64,000 nucleotides of DNA from Phytopythium helicoides (GCA_024867545.1 JANFNE010000017.1:645001-709000); one strand, 5' to 3'; positions 36,724-48,176 are shown, numbered from the stretch's first letter. Program-made: numbers and translations. Notes: generated by a model not told the origin, from the sequence alone.

Positions 36724-38445
36724 TTACACAGAGGCGACGAAACTCTTCGGTGAGCTATCGAGCCATTGTCGAAGCTGTGGGCTTTTGAGCGTTGGTGTGA
36801 TGGAGTGATCAAACTCGAATGTGTCCTGTTGAAGTCCCACGTCGATTGCTGGTGGGACAAAGCGCTTGTGCGGTGACGCCTGGTGCCCGTGGCTGAAAGG
36901 TGTTGGTGTCGAGTGTGGAAATGCGACAGAGACATCAGTGCGAAGGCGTGGGGAGCGTCGGAGTACACCACCCTCACTTGGCATCTCCTAAACGATACAA
37001 TACACTTGCTCGTGAGGAACAATGGAATGACGTATGACTTGAACTAGAAAAAACTTACAAAGTCTAAAGCGCTGGCATCAAGCTCAGCCGGCAAGTCGAA
37101 GGAGAACTTTTGTCCGTCGTGCTTGGTGAACATGGGCGAAGGTGATAAGAAGCATGGTGATCGTCGAAGGCTGTGAGGGACCTGGAGGCCCGCGGGTGTA
37201 GTTAGGTTGAACATCTCTGCCATTTGCTACAATGACAATCAATCGTCAGTTCCGTACTAAAAAAAAATCCATATCCGTTAGAGCAGGATCGCACCTCATT
37301 GAAGTCCATGTCGAGATTACCAAATGTATCCAAATCAGCGAGTGGGTGTCCAGACGTCGAGTCATTTGTGATGAGAGGTGGGAGCCCCTTTGCACCCTTC
37401 TTGCCGACGTTTCGCTTTTTGCTCTTGGCGTGCGTGGCACTGCTAACTCGAGCAAAAAACACCGAGTCGATTTTTCCCAAGTGCGCTGTGTCGTCACTAG
37501 AGTTGTTGAGCAGCTGAAGTAGAAGCTGCGTGTGTAATACGCGGCGTGGGGTGTCAGGAAGGAACATGCCTCCGCTGTTTTGGCCTTCACTCATTCCAGA
37601 GCTGCCAGCCGTGCAAATCCTCAGATCCTTTCGCTTCCGCTTTGAGTTCATTTTCTTGGGGGCTTGCCCATCGCCCATTATTACATCTTGTGTTATGGAG
37701 CCGCTTTCAGTCTGCTTGAGGATCGAGTTGTAGCAGTCCTTGAAGACTGACGCTTGCTTCGCGTCCATACCCCGGAACGAATCCGATCCACAACCCATTG
37801 ACTGGGATACCTCATTAGCAGGCCCTGAAAGCTTGCTCGCCTTTGCGGCAGCAGCTAGTGCGTGCCCTGCTCGCCCACTTGTTGCTTGGGCCAACGTTTT
37901 GTTTTGTTGCTTTGCCATGCGGCGCATAGTTCGGCGCATCGACGAATACCAATGGTTCTTGATTGCGTTGTCCGTTCTACAAACAGGTGCTTCGTTAGTG
38001 AAGGAGTTACCAGCAAGGAGGAAAGCGCGGATCTCTACGAACGGACCGGCCAGGAAGGAGTTTAGAGATTTCTGCCCATTTGTTGCCAAGGCGCGTCTGA
38101 GCGTCCTCAATGATGCGTTCTTCTTCTGCTGTCCAAGGATCCTTCTTGATTGTTGGGTCCAAGTGGTTGAGCCACCTGTCCACGTGTCAAAGCAGTCAGC
38201 ACTTCGAGCGGAGTCAAAAGCAGCCCCTTCAGGGATGCGAGAAAGACCTACCGAGTCCGGCACTGCTTCCCGGTGCGCTCGGTGCCGTGATTCTCGCCGT
38301 TGAGGTGGTCTGAAATGACGCTCCATCGCTTGGTTCCATACTCCTCGACGAGTCGGATGATGGCGTCGTCCTCCTTCCGCGTCCACGCTCGGCGTTCGTA
38401 GGTCGACCCGGCCCCGTCTCCGCCTTTGGCGCTCTGCTTGCCCAT
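36724..38445 (-). CDS. R2R3-MYB DNA-binding protein
   Basis: Five exons (38445-38252, 38175-38047, 37976-37295, 37226-37059, 36987-36724) give about 478 aa. Two MYB repeats sit at residues ~15-120. R2 has RRAWTRKEDDAIIRLVEEYG with TKRWSVISDHL and QCRTRWLNHLDP; R3 has KKDPWTAEEERIIEDAQ with [23 protein letters not shown]. Intron positions within the repeats are phase-consistent. The linker after R3 is basic (RRTMRRMAKQQNK) and a likely nuclear signal (NSKRKRKDLR) lies mid-protein. The rest is Ser/Pro-rich with no further domain. The repeat sequences are of the c-Myb/plant 3R-like type, so it is a sequence-specific transcription factor; targets unknown. Shares a 673-bp divergent promoter with the armadillo-like gene. 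Confidence 0.9.
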
Positions 38446-39118
38446 GTTTCGCGGTTTTCTTGCCTCCTCGTTCGTTCGTGGCGGTCGAAAGGCGCAGCGA
38501 GGGCGAGAACTCAACTGCGGCGCCTGGACGGACAATACGCAATGAAAGCTCCCAGATCGAAAGCGAGTCGCCGCCGCCAGAAAGACGCCCCGCTTTTTTT
38601 CCTTCCGCCTTTTTTTCCTGGGAGCGACCCCAGTTACAGTCCACCATTGTTCTGCTCTCACGTGGCCAGTCGCGCCGCTTTACGCGAGAGTCCGTCGACC
38701 CGTCGCCTCCGCATACAAATTGGACGGCTGGGGAGCCACGTCGACGCGAGAAACCAACGGCACGCCCCAAGGAACCCACCTCGGAAGCTTACCTCTGCGG
38801 CTTTTCAAGATCCGTACGAGAGATCTTCAAAAGATGCGCGCCGGTTTGGCGCCTCTTTCAGCGCAGCTTGATGCCGAGTAGTATGTGGAGGTATCTTGTC
38901 TCGTGGCATGCTCATGAACGTCTTGCTTTTCAAAGACACGAAGGGCCGGACCTCCAGCAAGATATCAAGCTCATCACGCGCCCTTGGAGCAAATTCTCCG
39001 CTCCACTTGGGGTCGCGAGAACAACATGAAAAGATATGCCAGGCTGACCGTTGAGGTGCCGTTGAGAAAATAAATTTCCCACCCCACTTTGAGTGAATGC
39101 ATCTGTGTTGTCGTGAAG
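38446..39118. promoter_or_regulatory. Divergent intergenic region, MYB / armadillo-like gene
   Basis: 673 bp. Poly-T/A-rich tracts near 38595-38618. No gene with coding character seen. Confidence 0.45.
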
Positions 39119-40923
39119 ATGCAATTCTATGCCGAGAGCTATCGCGGCGTGCTGGGAGTGCTCTCGACCGGAAGAAATCGTGATGACCCTTATGCTGTCC
39201 GACGTGCGTGCCTCGAGTTCGCGCGGCTAGTGATTCATCGCAATGGGCTTCGGCACCAGATCGTGCAAGATGGAGAACTGCTGCCATTCTTAGCAGAGGT
39301 GACTGCGACCCACGTCGATGCGCAGCCCGAGGTGATCCTGGACGCCTGCCGCTTCCTTCGACGGGTCATTTCACTAAGAGGTTTGGGTGGAGTGCGAGTT
39401 TGTCTCGAGGATGGCTTCTGAAACTTGCGTAGGTGGGGTGGATATACTAGAACCTACCGAACTTGACATTCAATCCAAAATCACGGAGGCGAAGTGGTTG
39501 CCGATTCTAACACAGGCACTTGTAAAGCACGCGAGCAATTCGCGGCTTTTCATCGAAGTCTGTCGGCTGGTTGCCCTGTTGTGCTTCGACATGCCCGCGG
39601 CCCCTCATGGTGTCGATGCTCTTCACCGTGCTTCGTACGTTAGGTGTACGCCTAACTCCTCGTACTTTGTAGCTGACAACCAGGACGAAATTCGCCACAC
39701 TCGCCTCCTTGATGCAATTCTTGCGCGAATGAAGCACGGAAACCTTAGTGCCGAGGAGGCAGTCGCAAGTTGTGAGGCCATTCGAAGCATTTTATATGAA
39801 AACGGTACTGCATTGCATCATACTGTGGATATGTTGATTTGGTTGTGCACTAAACGCTGGATGTTGGAAGGGGACAACGTCAGCGAAGCTGTCGAGAATC
39901 TCGAGCTGATGGGACCGTTGTTATCAATTCTGCTCGAGTTCAACAAGCACCCTCACATCGTGCAGACAATTTGCCAAGTGCTTTTCCAAGTCGTCACTCT
40001 CAGACGTAAGAAAACTTGCAAGACGCTGATTTTTGAATGCCACCACTAAATGATACTCCAAGCGAGCTCTGCCAGAGAAGTCGTCGCGTGCGGGCTGATA
40101 CGCGGCATCGTCCGGTTTCTAGGGAGCAGTGAATGGACACGATTCCCGCTGAAGAGCGACGAGAAGATGTTGCTGCTGTGGCACGTGAGCAAGTTTGTTG
40201 AAGTTTCGGTTCGCCATGGTGGTCCGTGCTCAAATGTGCACCGAATCGTGCTTCTTCGATGGAAAACGCGCACTAACGCAAACAACCATTAGCAGATGAC
40301 GCAAAGGACGCGTTCTGTGACGAGGGTGGCGTAGCGGTCCTCATTGCGGCTATCAAGCGCGCTACGGTGACTCGAGACGTGTCCAACCAAGTCTTTTCCG
40401 ACGGAGGCTCTGCTCTTCCGTACGTCGTATGTATGCTCTTCTGCCGATTGGCAACAACTGCGGGCAGTCCGACTGGTATGCTCTAGTTGACATTGCGATC
40501 GATTGCCGAGTGGCAAGCACCCACGCACCTGTCCTTCTATTTCGACAGTGATTCATTCCGATCGCCTCACCAATCTCGTCCAAGGAGGGGCACACCAGTA
40601 TGCGCTGGAGGTGATCCAAAACGCGAGTAAAAGTGTCGACCGAGGCCCAAGCAGCCTCCTTCGAGCCGTGGAACAGGCCGTGCGACTACTGGAAGCCGTC
40701 GCGAGTGTCGGTGCGTTCATCTTGAGGAGCAGGGCGGGCCGCAATCAATGACTAAACCGAGCGAGACACAGATTTGAACCGTGTGGCGTTGACGCGGCTG
40801 GGGGCGTCTCGCCAGGTCAAGGTCGTGTACAACAGCGTGGACGTGACGACGCATCCTGGGCTGCTTGTGCTGTGCGAGCGTGCTGTGGCCTGCCATCGAA
40901 GGCACCTGAGTCAGGTGACCTGA
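39119..40923 (+). CDS. Armadillo/HEAT-like helical-repeat protein
   Basis: Six exons (39119-39380, 39451-40005, 40063-40218, 40296-40475, 40549-40710, 40772-40923) give about 488 aa with continuous phase. The sequence is almost entirely alpha-helical with Leu/Ala-rich repeats: VILDACRFLRRVIS, SRLFIEVCRLVALLCF, AVENLELMGPLLSILLEF, IVQTICQVLFQVVTLR, EGGVAVLIAAIKRA and AVEQAVRLLEAVAS. These suit ARM/HEAT-type superhelices that bind protein partners. The closest impression is ARMC6-like, but I cannot confirm it. No catalytic motif, signal peptide or membrane span. The start is the first ATG in a frame open from 39089; an upstream non-ATG extension is possible. Confidence 0.7.
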
Positions 40924-42723
40924 CGCGCCAAGTCCCGCGGGAAAGTGGCCCGTTATGGGTCACCGAAAGGAGATTGTGGGTGTCATGATGGCAAATACAG
41001 TGTACGATCGATCCTCGCATGCATGCTTCCACCATTTGCATTCATGCGTCGACCGGCCAGCTCCATCCTCGCCACGGAAGCCTCGTCATGGAGTGGCTAC
41101 TGGCCCGTTACTGCACTCAAGTCGCCGTGCCGCCGATGGAGCTCGACGTCACAGTCAAATCCCATGGCGCTTGCATCCGCAGAAAAATGATGAGCCTACA
41201 CTTTTTTTTTTTTTCCCCCGATCTTGAGTAAGGAGCCACGAGAGATCACTTGGGAGCTTGCGAGAGCCGGACGGATGACTGGGGCATCGGCGAGGGTGAA
41301 CCGAGCGGCTCATCGCCGCTGGCATCTAAACATCGCGGATGGGCAGCAGCAAGCTCAGCTCCCTGCTCCCGAGAGCTCACTCACGATGCCACTTTACCGA
41401 CGACTGGAGTCAGATGTGTGCCACGAGGCACACTCGCCTCACCCGAAAATTTCAGCGGAGCCCGTAATTTACGCACCGATGCCGCCGATCGACCTTCGAG
41501 CAGAGCGGGGGCGCTTGAGGTCTAAACGGACTGATTACACTGTACATACGAGAATGCTGGGGCTTTTCACTTGAAAAATAGTGGGAGTTGGGCGAGCGTG
41601 CACCGGCAAGTCTCATGGAGGAGGCGACGGACGCTCCGGTCTGCACGACACGTCTCGTATGTGGCCTTGGCCGGAGCCAAGGAGCCGCGAGGTCCACTCA
41701 CCAGCGGGTGCAAGCATGCACGCTGGAGTTCCCGCGAGGTGCGCAGAAAGGATCCCTGCGAGAGGTACAGTGTCTGCATCGATCAGCTCCTCTGTCTACG
41801 AGATAGAATCGCAGAGGCGTGTGGACCTGCGGTTGGCTCGCGGGCTGCGCGTGGCTCGGCCTACCAGCGAGCTCTTTATAAACTCGTGGAGGCCTCGGCG
41901 CCGTCCCATCGAGATCGGGTTCGTCCGTTCAAGGACCGGGGGGCAAGGGGATGGGAGTGTGCTTCACGCGGACGAAGACAGCCACGGGATGCGCTCGCCG
42001 TCGACCACAATGCCGCAGCAGAGACGCGCGTGGATTCCAACGTGTAGGAGTGCGGAGGCACCTCTTTTTTATATCCGCGTGTCGGAGCTATAGTTGGCAG
42101 ATCCCTCGGGTCTACCAGAGAGAGAGAGCGCATCTGGGCACTCCCGAGCTCTCGTCAAGTCGCTCAGCTTTGAGTCCGAGGGCTTTGGGGATGTTGAGCG
42201 CGTGCTTCAAATCCGCAAATTCCACATCAGCCCCGTTCAATCCGATCGGCCAGCCAAACTTCAGGATCTACCATCTCCATCGGCGGTACCGTACAAAGCC
42301 CGAGTCTCTTCGTCAGCAAGCATTTCACTTGCGCTCAGTATACCGCCGTTCAGACTCCCGGTCTTTGGCAGCCAGCCGGAGCAGTCACGTCCCACCCCAT
42401 CAAACCGTATCAAATCGTAGTTTACCGAGCCTTTACGTCCATTTTAAACCGCCCCTCTTGTGCCTCTAGCCAATTTAATTCCCCATAGAGGCGACCAAAT
42501 CACCCGGACACTTTGCTGCAGCGCCACTGTGGAGACGTGCCGCCGCTGGATGCTTGCATGACGGCTCCCGGCTCTGTTGCCGCCGCCGACATGTGGACGC
42601 GCTCCCTCTCTCTCTCCATGCGCCTGCTCCACCGGCGGCTCCCCATCCTGCTGCGGACGCTCATTCGCCAAGTTCGCGCGTCGACCGGAAGCCCCGCAGC
42701 CAGCCAGTCAGACAGCCGACAAG
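40924..42723. other. Gene-poor 1.8-kb stretch upstream of the amino acid transporter array
   Basis: Frames here are short and overlap on both strands without family resemblance. Contents: a T-run of about 14 followed by CCCCCG (about 41202-41220), a TATAAA sequence in CTCTTTATAAACTCG (about 41871-41885), a GA-repeat (about 42119-42130) and a CCAAT (about 42470) near the transporter. It may hold the transporter promoter and 5' UTR; nothing firmer is supported. Confidence 0.4.
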
Positions 42724-44394
42724 ATGGAGGCCAAGCCGTCCTTTCTCGACAATGTGCTGCGCACCAAGCCGATGGCCGTCATCCACGCCGAGGAGGCCTC
42801 GGCAGACCTCCCGCGCTCGCTCTCGCTCTTCGACTTGATCTGCATCGGCGTCGGCGGCACCGTCGGCTCGGGCGTCTTCTCCACCACGGGAGACATCATC
42901 TCGGGCACGGCCGGTCCGGCCGCAGTCGTCAGCTGGGCCATCGGCGGCGTTGTCGTCTGCATCAACGCGCTCTCCTACATGGAGCTCACCACCCGCGTGC
43001 CATCGTCCGGTAGTGTCTACGCGTACTCGTACCACGCCATTGGTGAGCTCCCGGCCGTGGTGGCCGCGTGGCTTATCACGCTCGAGTATGGTGTCTCGGG
43101 ATCCGGTGTTGCCCGCTCGTGGGCGTCCAAGGTGCAGGAGTGGCTCGTTGAGGAGCACCCCAACCACACCTACCAGTGGCTGAACGAGGACTACACGAAC
43201 CTGCTGGGTGCCCTCATCATGGCGCTATGTGTCGGCGTGCTCCTCATGGGCGTGCGCTTCGGAAAGCTGTTCGTCAACGCCATCACGTCGCTCAAGGTCG
43301 CCGTTGTGCTCTTCATCATCATTGCCGGTTTCGCCGTCATGGACACCAAGAACCTCTCGCCTTTCGTTCCTGAGCGCCAGCTCGTGGATGGATCGTGGAC
43401 CTACGGTGCCCAGGGTATCATCACGGGTGCCTCGCAGGCCTTCTTCGGCTACATTGGTTTCGACGAGGTCTGCTGTCTCGCCGCTGAGGCGCAGAACCCC
43501 AAGCGCACCATGCCGCTCGCCGTGGTTGGTGTCGTCGCCATCACCATGTTCCTCAGTGTGTTCGCCTCGTTCGTCCTCTCCGGCATGGAGCCGTACCAGG
43601 ATGCGACCAGCTTTGGCTCGGGCTTTGAAGCTCAGGGTCAGCACTGGGCTGCCGAGATTGTCCGCGCTGGTGAGACGGTCACCATGCCTGTCGTCGTGCT
43701 TGTCAGTTTCCTGGCCCAGCCTCGCCTGAACTACGCTCTCGCCTGTGACGGTCTGATGCCCAAGATCTTCGCCAAGGTTGATGACAAGGGCAACCTCTTC
43801 GTCAACACCCTCATCACCGGTATCTTCTTCACGATCGTGGCCTTCATTGTGCCTTTCGACACGCTGTGGGACATCGTCAGCTTCGGTATTCTGCTTTCGT
43901 TCAACATGGCGAACGCTTCGCTCATGATGATCCGCACGCGCAAGGAGTCGCCCTCGCTCGCTCCCAAGCTCATTGGTCTGATCGTTGTGTTCTCGCTGCT
44001 GGCCGCCTTCCTGTACCAGATTGGGTACTCGAACGAGGGCCACGACGGCTGCCTGTACGCTGCCATTGTGTTCCTGGTGTTCACGGCCATCACGTGCGTG
44101 GTGTTCTACATCAAGTGCCCACAGGAGCCGAACGACCCGGCTAACTTTACGGCTCCGTTCGTGCCGTTCATCAACACGGTCGCCATGGTGGTGAACTTCT
44201 ACCTCTCGGCGCAGCTGAGCTACATTGGCATTGAGACGAGTGTTGCTTGGATCGCTGCTGGTGTGCTGTCGTACTTTGTGTACGGCTACTCGCACTCGGC
44301 TGGCCGCACGGGCTGGAGCACGCTGCTGAGCCTGCCGCGCGACTCGACGATGCGCTCGCCCATGATTTCGGACGGCAAGAAGCTGCAGGAGTAA
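42724..44394 (+). CDS. Cationic amino acid transporter-like APC permease (copy 1 of 3)
   Basis: 556 aa, intronless. Start chosen at MEAKPSFLDNVLRTKP because the two tandem copies begin in the same place. About 12-14 transmembrane helices. The first holds the APC substrate-binding signature (LICIGVGGTVGSGVFSTTG); FFGYIGFDEVCCLAAEAQNP matches the CAT/SLC7A1-type VGFD..A..GEE..NP segment, and LACDGLMPKIFAKV the R/DG.LP..fakv loop. Family members are plasma-membrane or vacuolar uniporters/symporters of Lys/Arg and related amino acids (family knowledge); substrate not provable here. An extracellular-type loop is rich in Trp/His/Asn (NHTYQWLNEDYTN). First of three same-strand paralogues, consistent with tandem duplication. 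Confidence 0.92.
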   Translation: MEAKPSFLDNVLRTKPMAVIHAEEASADLPRSLSLFDLICIGVGGTVGSGVFSTTGDIISGTAGPAAVVSWAIGGVVVCINALSYMELTTRVPSSGSVYAYSYHAIGELPAVVAAWLITLEYGVSGSGVARSWASKVQEWLVEEHPNHTYQWLNEDYTNLLGALIMALCVGVLLMGVRFGKLFVNAITSLKVAVVLFIIIAGFAVMDTKNLSPFVPERQLVDGSWTYGAQGIITGASQAFFGYIGFDEVCCLAAEAQNPKRTMPLAVVGVVAITMFLSVFASFVLSGMEPYQDATSFGSGFEAQGQHWAAEIVRAGETVTMPVVVLVSFLAQPRLNYALACDGLMPKIFAKVDDKGNLFVNTLITGIFFTIVAFIVPFDTLWDIVSFGILLSFNMANASLMMIRTRKESPSLAPKLIGLIVVFSLLAAFLYQIGYSNEGHDGCLYAAIVFLVFTAITCVVFYIKCPQEPNDPANFTAPFVPFINTVAMVVNFYLSAQLSYIGIETSVAWIAAGVLSYFVYGYSHSAGRTGWSTLLSLPRDSTMRSPMISDGKKLQE

Positions 44395-44869
44395 GCGAAC
44401 CGATTATTACAGACTGGAGATACCAGTTCTGCAACCGACGCGCTTTCCTGGCGGCTTGTTTGTTGTGCTGTAGTTCTCAGAGTTGCGATCGCGGAACTCT
44501 GGTGGCGGTCGCTAGGCTAACAAAGTGTGTGCGGTAGAAGCATATTCTAGTTACAGATCGAGATGAAAATACGAGATGATGATTTCATTATGACGAGGTG
44601 GTTGCTGCTTAGGAAAGCAACAGTCTACGCATGCGGGGTCATTTCTCTAGTCGAACTACATGTCAATTCCGACCATTTCATTCGATTTGATGAGTTCAAG
44701 GCGTTCATTGAAGTTCTTGCGCCTTCACGGATGGCAATTATGGCGAATGGGTTGATTTTGTATCAACCAATGGCGTAGTGAATCGGCGGCCAAATGATTT
44801 GAAATTGGTCTACGTCTCGTTGAGGCTTCTTCGAGAACTCCATTCCATTTGAGAATTCTTCGCGTCAAG
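44395..44869. other. Intergenic region after transporter copy 1
   Basis: 475 bp, AT-richer than the flanking transporter. A 71-codon frame (44563-44778) is present but has no family resemblance and no splice link to the following gene that I could support. Confidence 0.4.
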
Positions 44870-45421
44870 ATGAACCCGTCGGGCGATGTTATCGAACGCT
44901 ACAGGGATCGCAATCCCCCTGCTCGCGTGTGGCGAATCAGCCACGCAGGAAATCGAGATGCCGTTTTCCGAGCACGCTTGAGAGAGTTCTGTTTTGTGGA
45001 TGATTGGAATTTTGAGGCTATTCAACGCGAGCACTCGAATTGGTCAAGCCGAGAACCAAGCCCGTTTCTCTCTACTCTTTCAAGCAGAGCGCATGCGGAG
45101 AATTGGGGGAGGCTTCGCCTGAATAGTGGCGATGTTTGGATCTATCCTGTTCGAACTCAAGGCCTTACGGTTTTCTACAATGATGAAGATGAATACCTGA
45201 TTTTGCGAGAAATTCCTCCAGCGAATATTGGCGAAGGTATAAGACTTCACCAACTCCAGACTAATTACAACTACGATGATTTTTGGAATGGAAGCACTGT
45301 CTATCAACGAGGAATGCGGTACAATGAACGCGTTGGTCTCTATTACGACATTGATGACGATAGTGGGGCTCAAGAAGATGAAGACTGGCTTGAGTACGTT
45401 GACTATCTGATGGATCATTGA
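44870..45421 (+). CDS. 183-aa protein with fungal DUF7587/ADP-ribosyltransferase-like pattern
   Basis: Single-exon frame starting MNPSGDVIERYRDRNPP. The core runs ARVWRISHAGNRDAVF, HSNWSSREPSPFLSTLSSR, GDVWIYPVRTQGL, DEDEYLILREIPP, and ends in an acidic tail. The order Arg-rich first strand, H.nW.SrepSPFlSt, then a strand with EY.il..IP resembles fungal DUF7587-type and ADP-ribosyltransferase-like proteins as I remember them; this is a weak match from memory. Its base composition and codon use (AT-ending codons common) differ strongly from the GC-rich transporters on either side. That fits recent gain or relaxed selection. No signal peptide is visible. Expression not implied. Confidence 0.55.
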   Translation: MNPSGDVIERYRDRNPPARVWRISHAGNRDAVFRARLREFCFVDDWNFEAIQREHSNWSSREPSPFLSTLSSRAHAENWGRLRLNSGDVWIYPVRTQGLTVFYNDEDEYLILREIPPANIGEGIRLHQLQTNYNYDDFWNGSTVYQRGMRYNERVGLYYDIDDDSGAQEDEDWLEYVDYLMDH

Positions 45422-46508
45422 TAATTCAAGACTGAACTTCAGGTTCATCAACGTGCGCGTGGTCGGGTTTTAGCAACGCAGTTTCCCGACTGTAAGTATC
45501 TTGTGTATTTTGTTTGATGATGCCTTACATAATGAACGTTGATGCCTTTACTCTAAACAATTCTCCATTGCCTTGACCTGCTGTAACATATACTACTATA
45601 TATGTCCATCAAACCTCGCGTTGTGATTGATCAACGTCTGTTGTCGCTGAACAAGCACGAAGTCGTGGCAGCTGTTAAGAGTCCATTGTCAAACCCCGTT
45701 GCGTCGTTCGTCCGCACGCTCTCATTGTTATTTCCTTTGACCGATCTTATCTTATACACCTAGACTTGCAATTCCATCATCTGCACGGGTTGCACAATGC
45801 GACTGGAAAATATCGTTCAGTAATATCCACACTTCACACTTTTCCAGACTAGCAAGGAGTTTGCTTGAGATGGTCAAGAGTATATAGTAACTGCAGCAAA
45901 CATATTGAGTAAAGTGAAATTCGAAAGGATGCTCCATACTTCGAAACAGGTCTGCTCCAAGCGCAATCGTGCGAGCTGATTGGGATCAACTAATCTCCGT
46001 AATGAGTCGCACAAATCTTCCACCAAACCGGAACCACAGCAAGGTATGAGAGATCTATGTGCCCGCAAAGTACAGTACAGTATCAGACTCCATACAGCGA
46101 AAAACAGTGCATTTGTGCACTCACAATCGGGATGTCCATGTTCTGTGTCATCCTGTCGCGCAGTGGCTGGAATTTCTTGTGGTGCCCAAGCAGGAACACG
46201 TTGCGCTCCAAGACACCGCGCATCGCTCCCTGAAGCTGAGTGCGTGACCCATTCTGAAGCTCAAAGACAGTCGCAGCAAGTCAGTAATCACTTGAACCCA
46301 GTAAACATCGTCTTGTGAAATCTTGTACATGTATGTGACATACCCACCTGTTGCGGAGTACAAGCACATGCTCATCCGTGTTGGCTAGCCCCTGCCGTTG
46401 CACGGAAGCCGCCCACATCACCGAGCAGGTCGAGAGCCAATCAACCCGCACCTCTGTTGGTAGTCACCCTCGCGGACGTACCAGCTCACTGTGTAGAGTA
46501 CTGAGGTC
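45422..46508. other. AT-rich spacer between transporter copies 1 and 2, with possible minus-strand gene remnants
   Basis: No complete gene. On the minus strand two protein-like stretches occur: about 46246-46118 (reads NGSRTQLQGAMRGVLERNVF..., behind a CTTCAG acceptor and before a GTGAGT donor) and about 46050-45880 (reads GSGLVEDLCDSLRRLVDPNQ...). No start codon or consistent frame joins them, so they may be remnants of a decayed gene or exons of an unrecognised one. Confidence 0.35.
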
Positions 46509-48176
46509 ATGGCATCGATCGTCGCCAACGCACTACGAACCAAGCCGCTGGAGGTTATCCAAGCCGAGGAGGCGACTGCTGACCTGCCTCGCTCGCTCTC
46601 GCTCTTCGACCTCATCTGCGTCGGCGTGGGCAGCACGGTGGGAAGCGGTATCTTTGCGACGACTGCCGACATCATCTCGGGCACAGCAGGACCGGCCGCC
46701 GTCATTAGCTGGGCGGTCGGAGGTCTCGTGGTCTGCCTCAATGCGCTAGCTTACATGGAGCTCACGACCCGAATCCCTTCGTCGGGGAGCACCTACGCAT
46801 ACGCGTACCACACGATCGGCGAGCTTCCAGCAGTGGTTGCTGCCTGGCTCATCACGCTCGAGTATGGCATGTCGGGCTCCGGGGTCGCGAGGAGCTGGGC
46901 GACCAAGGTGCAGGACTGGTTGGTGGAGGAACATCCGAGCCACTCATGGCAGTGGCTGAACGAAGACTACACAAACCTGCTTGGCGCACTCATCATGGCG
47001 CTGTGCGTTGCTGTGCTGCTTTTTGGAGTACGCGTAGGGAAGTGGTTCATCAACGTCATCACCACCGTCAAGGTCGCAATCGTCCTGTTCATGATTGTTG
47101 CCGGGTTCGCAATCATGGACACCAAGAATCTGTCTCCTTTTGTACCCGAGCGCCAGCTAGTCGACGGGTCTTGGACTTATGGAACGCAGGGGATTATCAC
47201 AGGAGCGTCGCAAGCGTTCTTCGGTTATCTGGGTTTCGATGAAGTGTGCTGCCTCGCCGCGGAGGCGAAGAACCCCAAGCGCACCATGCCGCTTGCTGTC
47301 GTGGGCGTCGTCTTGATCACAACATTCCTCAGCGTCTTTGCTTCCTTGGTCCTCGCGGGTATGGAGCCGTACCAAGATGCGACGAGTTTCGGATCGGGCT
47401 TCGAGGCACAGGGTTATCACTGGATGGCCGAGCTAGCGCGTGCAGGCGAGACAGTAACAATGCCCGTGGTCGTGTTGGTATGCTTCCTGGCCCAGCCGCG
47501 CGTAAACTATGCACTCGCCAGCGACGGTTTGATGCCCAAGGTCTTCGCCAAGGTCAACGACAATGGCAGCCTCTTTGCCAATACCTTGCTCACGGGAATC
47601 CTGTTCACTCTCGTGGCGTTCGTCGTGCCGTTCGACACACTCTGGGACATCATCAGCTTTGGATCGCTCTTGTCGTTCAACATGTCGAACGCGGCGCTAA
47701 TGATAGTTCGAACTCAGAAGGAGTCACCCAAGCTCGCACCGAAGCTTGTGTTGTGCATCGCGGTCTTTTCACTCCTTGCTTCGTTCCTGTACCAGATTGG
47801 CTACTCGAACGAAGGCCACGATGCCTGCTTGTATGCTGCTGTAGTTTTCCTCGCGATGGCTGCTGGAACGTGTGTCGTCTTCTACATCAAGTGTCCGCAA
47901 GAGGAAAGCGACCCAACCAATTTCAGGGCTCCGTTGGTTCCGTTCATCCCGACAATCGCCATGGTGGTGAACTTCTATCTTGCGGCGCAGCTGAGCTACA
48001 TCGGTATCGAGTTGAGCGTAGCGTGGATCGCTGCGGGCGTGCTCTCCTACTTTGCGTATGGTTATTCGCACTCGGCTGGTCGAACCGGGTGGAAAGCTGT
48101 ACTCAGTCTACCACGCGAGTCGAGTATGCGCTCCCCCATGCTATCGGACGCGAAGAAAGCAATCGAGATGTGCTGA
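46509..48176 (+). CDS. Cationic amino acid transporter-like APC permease (copy 2 of 3)
   Basis: 555 aa, intronless, starting MASIVANALRTKPLEVIQAE. It aligns over its full length with copies 1 and 3 (VGSTVGSGIFATTADIISG, FFGYLGFDEVCCLAAEAKNP, LASDGLMPKVFAKV). Most divergent in the N-terminal 15 residues and in codon choice: third positions are visibly less GC-biased than in copies 1 and 3, suggesting weaker expression or an older split. The Trp-rich loop HSWQWLNEDYTN is kept. Same predicted role; substrate may differ. Confidence 0.92.
   Translation: MASIVANALRTKPLEVIQAEEATADLPRSLSLFDLICVGVGSTVGSGIFATTADIISGTAGPAAVISWAVGGLVVCLNALAYMELTTRIPSSGSTYAYAYHTIGELPAVVAAWLITLEYGMSGSGVARSWATKVQDWLVEEHPSHSWQWLNEDYTNLLGALIMALCVAVLLFGVRVGKWFINVITTVKVAIVLFMIVAGFAIMDTKNLSPFVPERQLVDGSWTYGTQGIITGASQAFFGYLGFDEVCCLAAEAKNPKRTMPLAVVGVVLITTFLSVFASLVLAGMEPYQDATSFGSGFEAQGYHWMAELARAGETVTMPVVVLVCFLAQPRVNYALASDGLMPKVFAKVNDNGSLFANTLLTGILFTLVAFVVPFDTLWDIISFGSLLSFNMSNAALMIVRTQKESPKLAPKLVLCIAVFSLLASFLYQIGYSNEGHDACLYAAVVFLAMAAGTCVVFYIKCPQEESDPTNFRAPLVPFIPTIAMVVNFYLAAQLSYIGIELSVAWIAAGVLSYFAYGYSHSAGRTGWKAVLSLPRESSMRSPMLSDAKKAIEMC

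Noticed and set aside
37202..38779. 525-codon frame on the minus strand across the MYB gene
   Set aside because: It reads through introns and shares only the MYB exon frame in part; the spliced five-exon model gives the conserved R2R3 repeats.
41571..42093. Overlapping frames of 158 and 170 codons before the transporter array
   Set aside because: Two different frames are open over the same GC-rich DNA, both Arg/Ser-rich with no motif; typical random open frames.
43225..44295. 356-codon antisense frame within transporter copy 1 (and similar frames in copy 3)
   Set aside because: His/Asp/Arg-rich shadow of a strongly codon-biased membrane protein; no domain.
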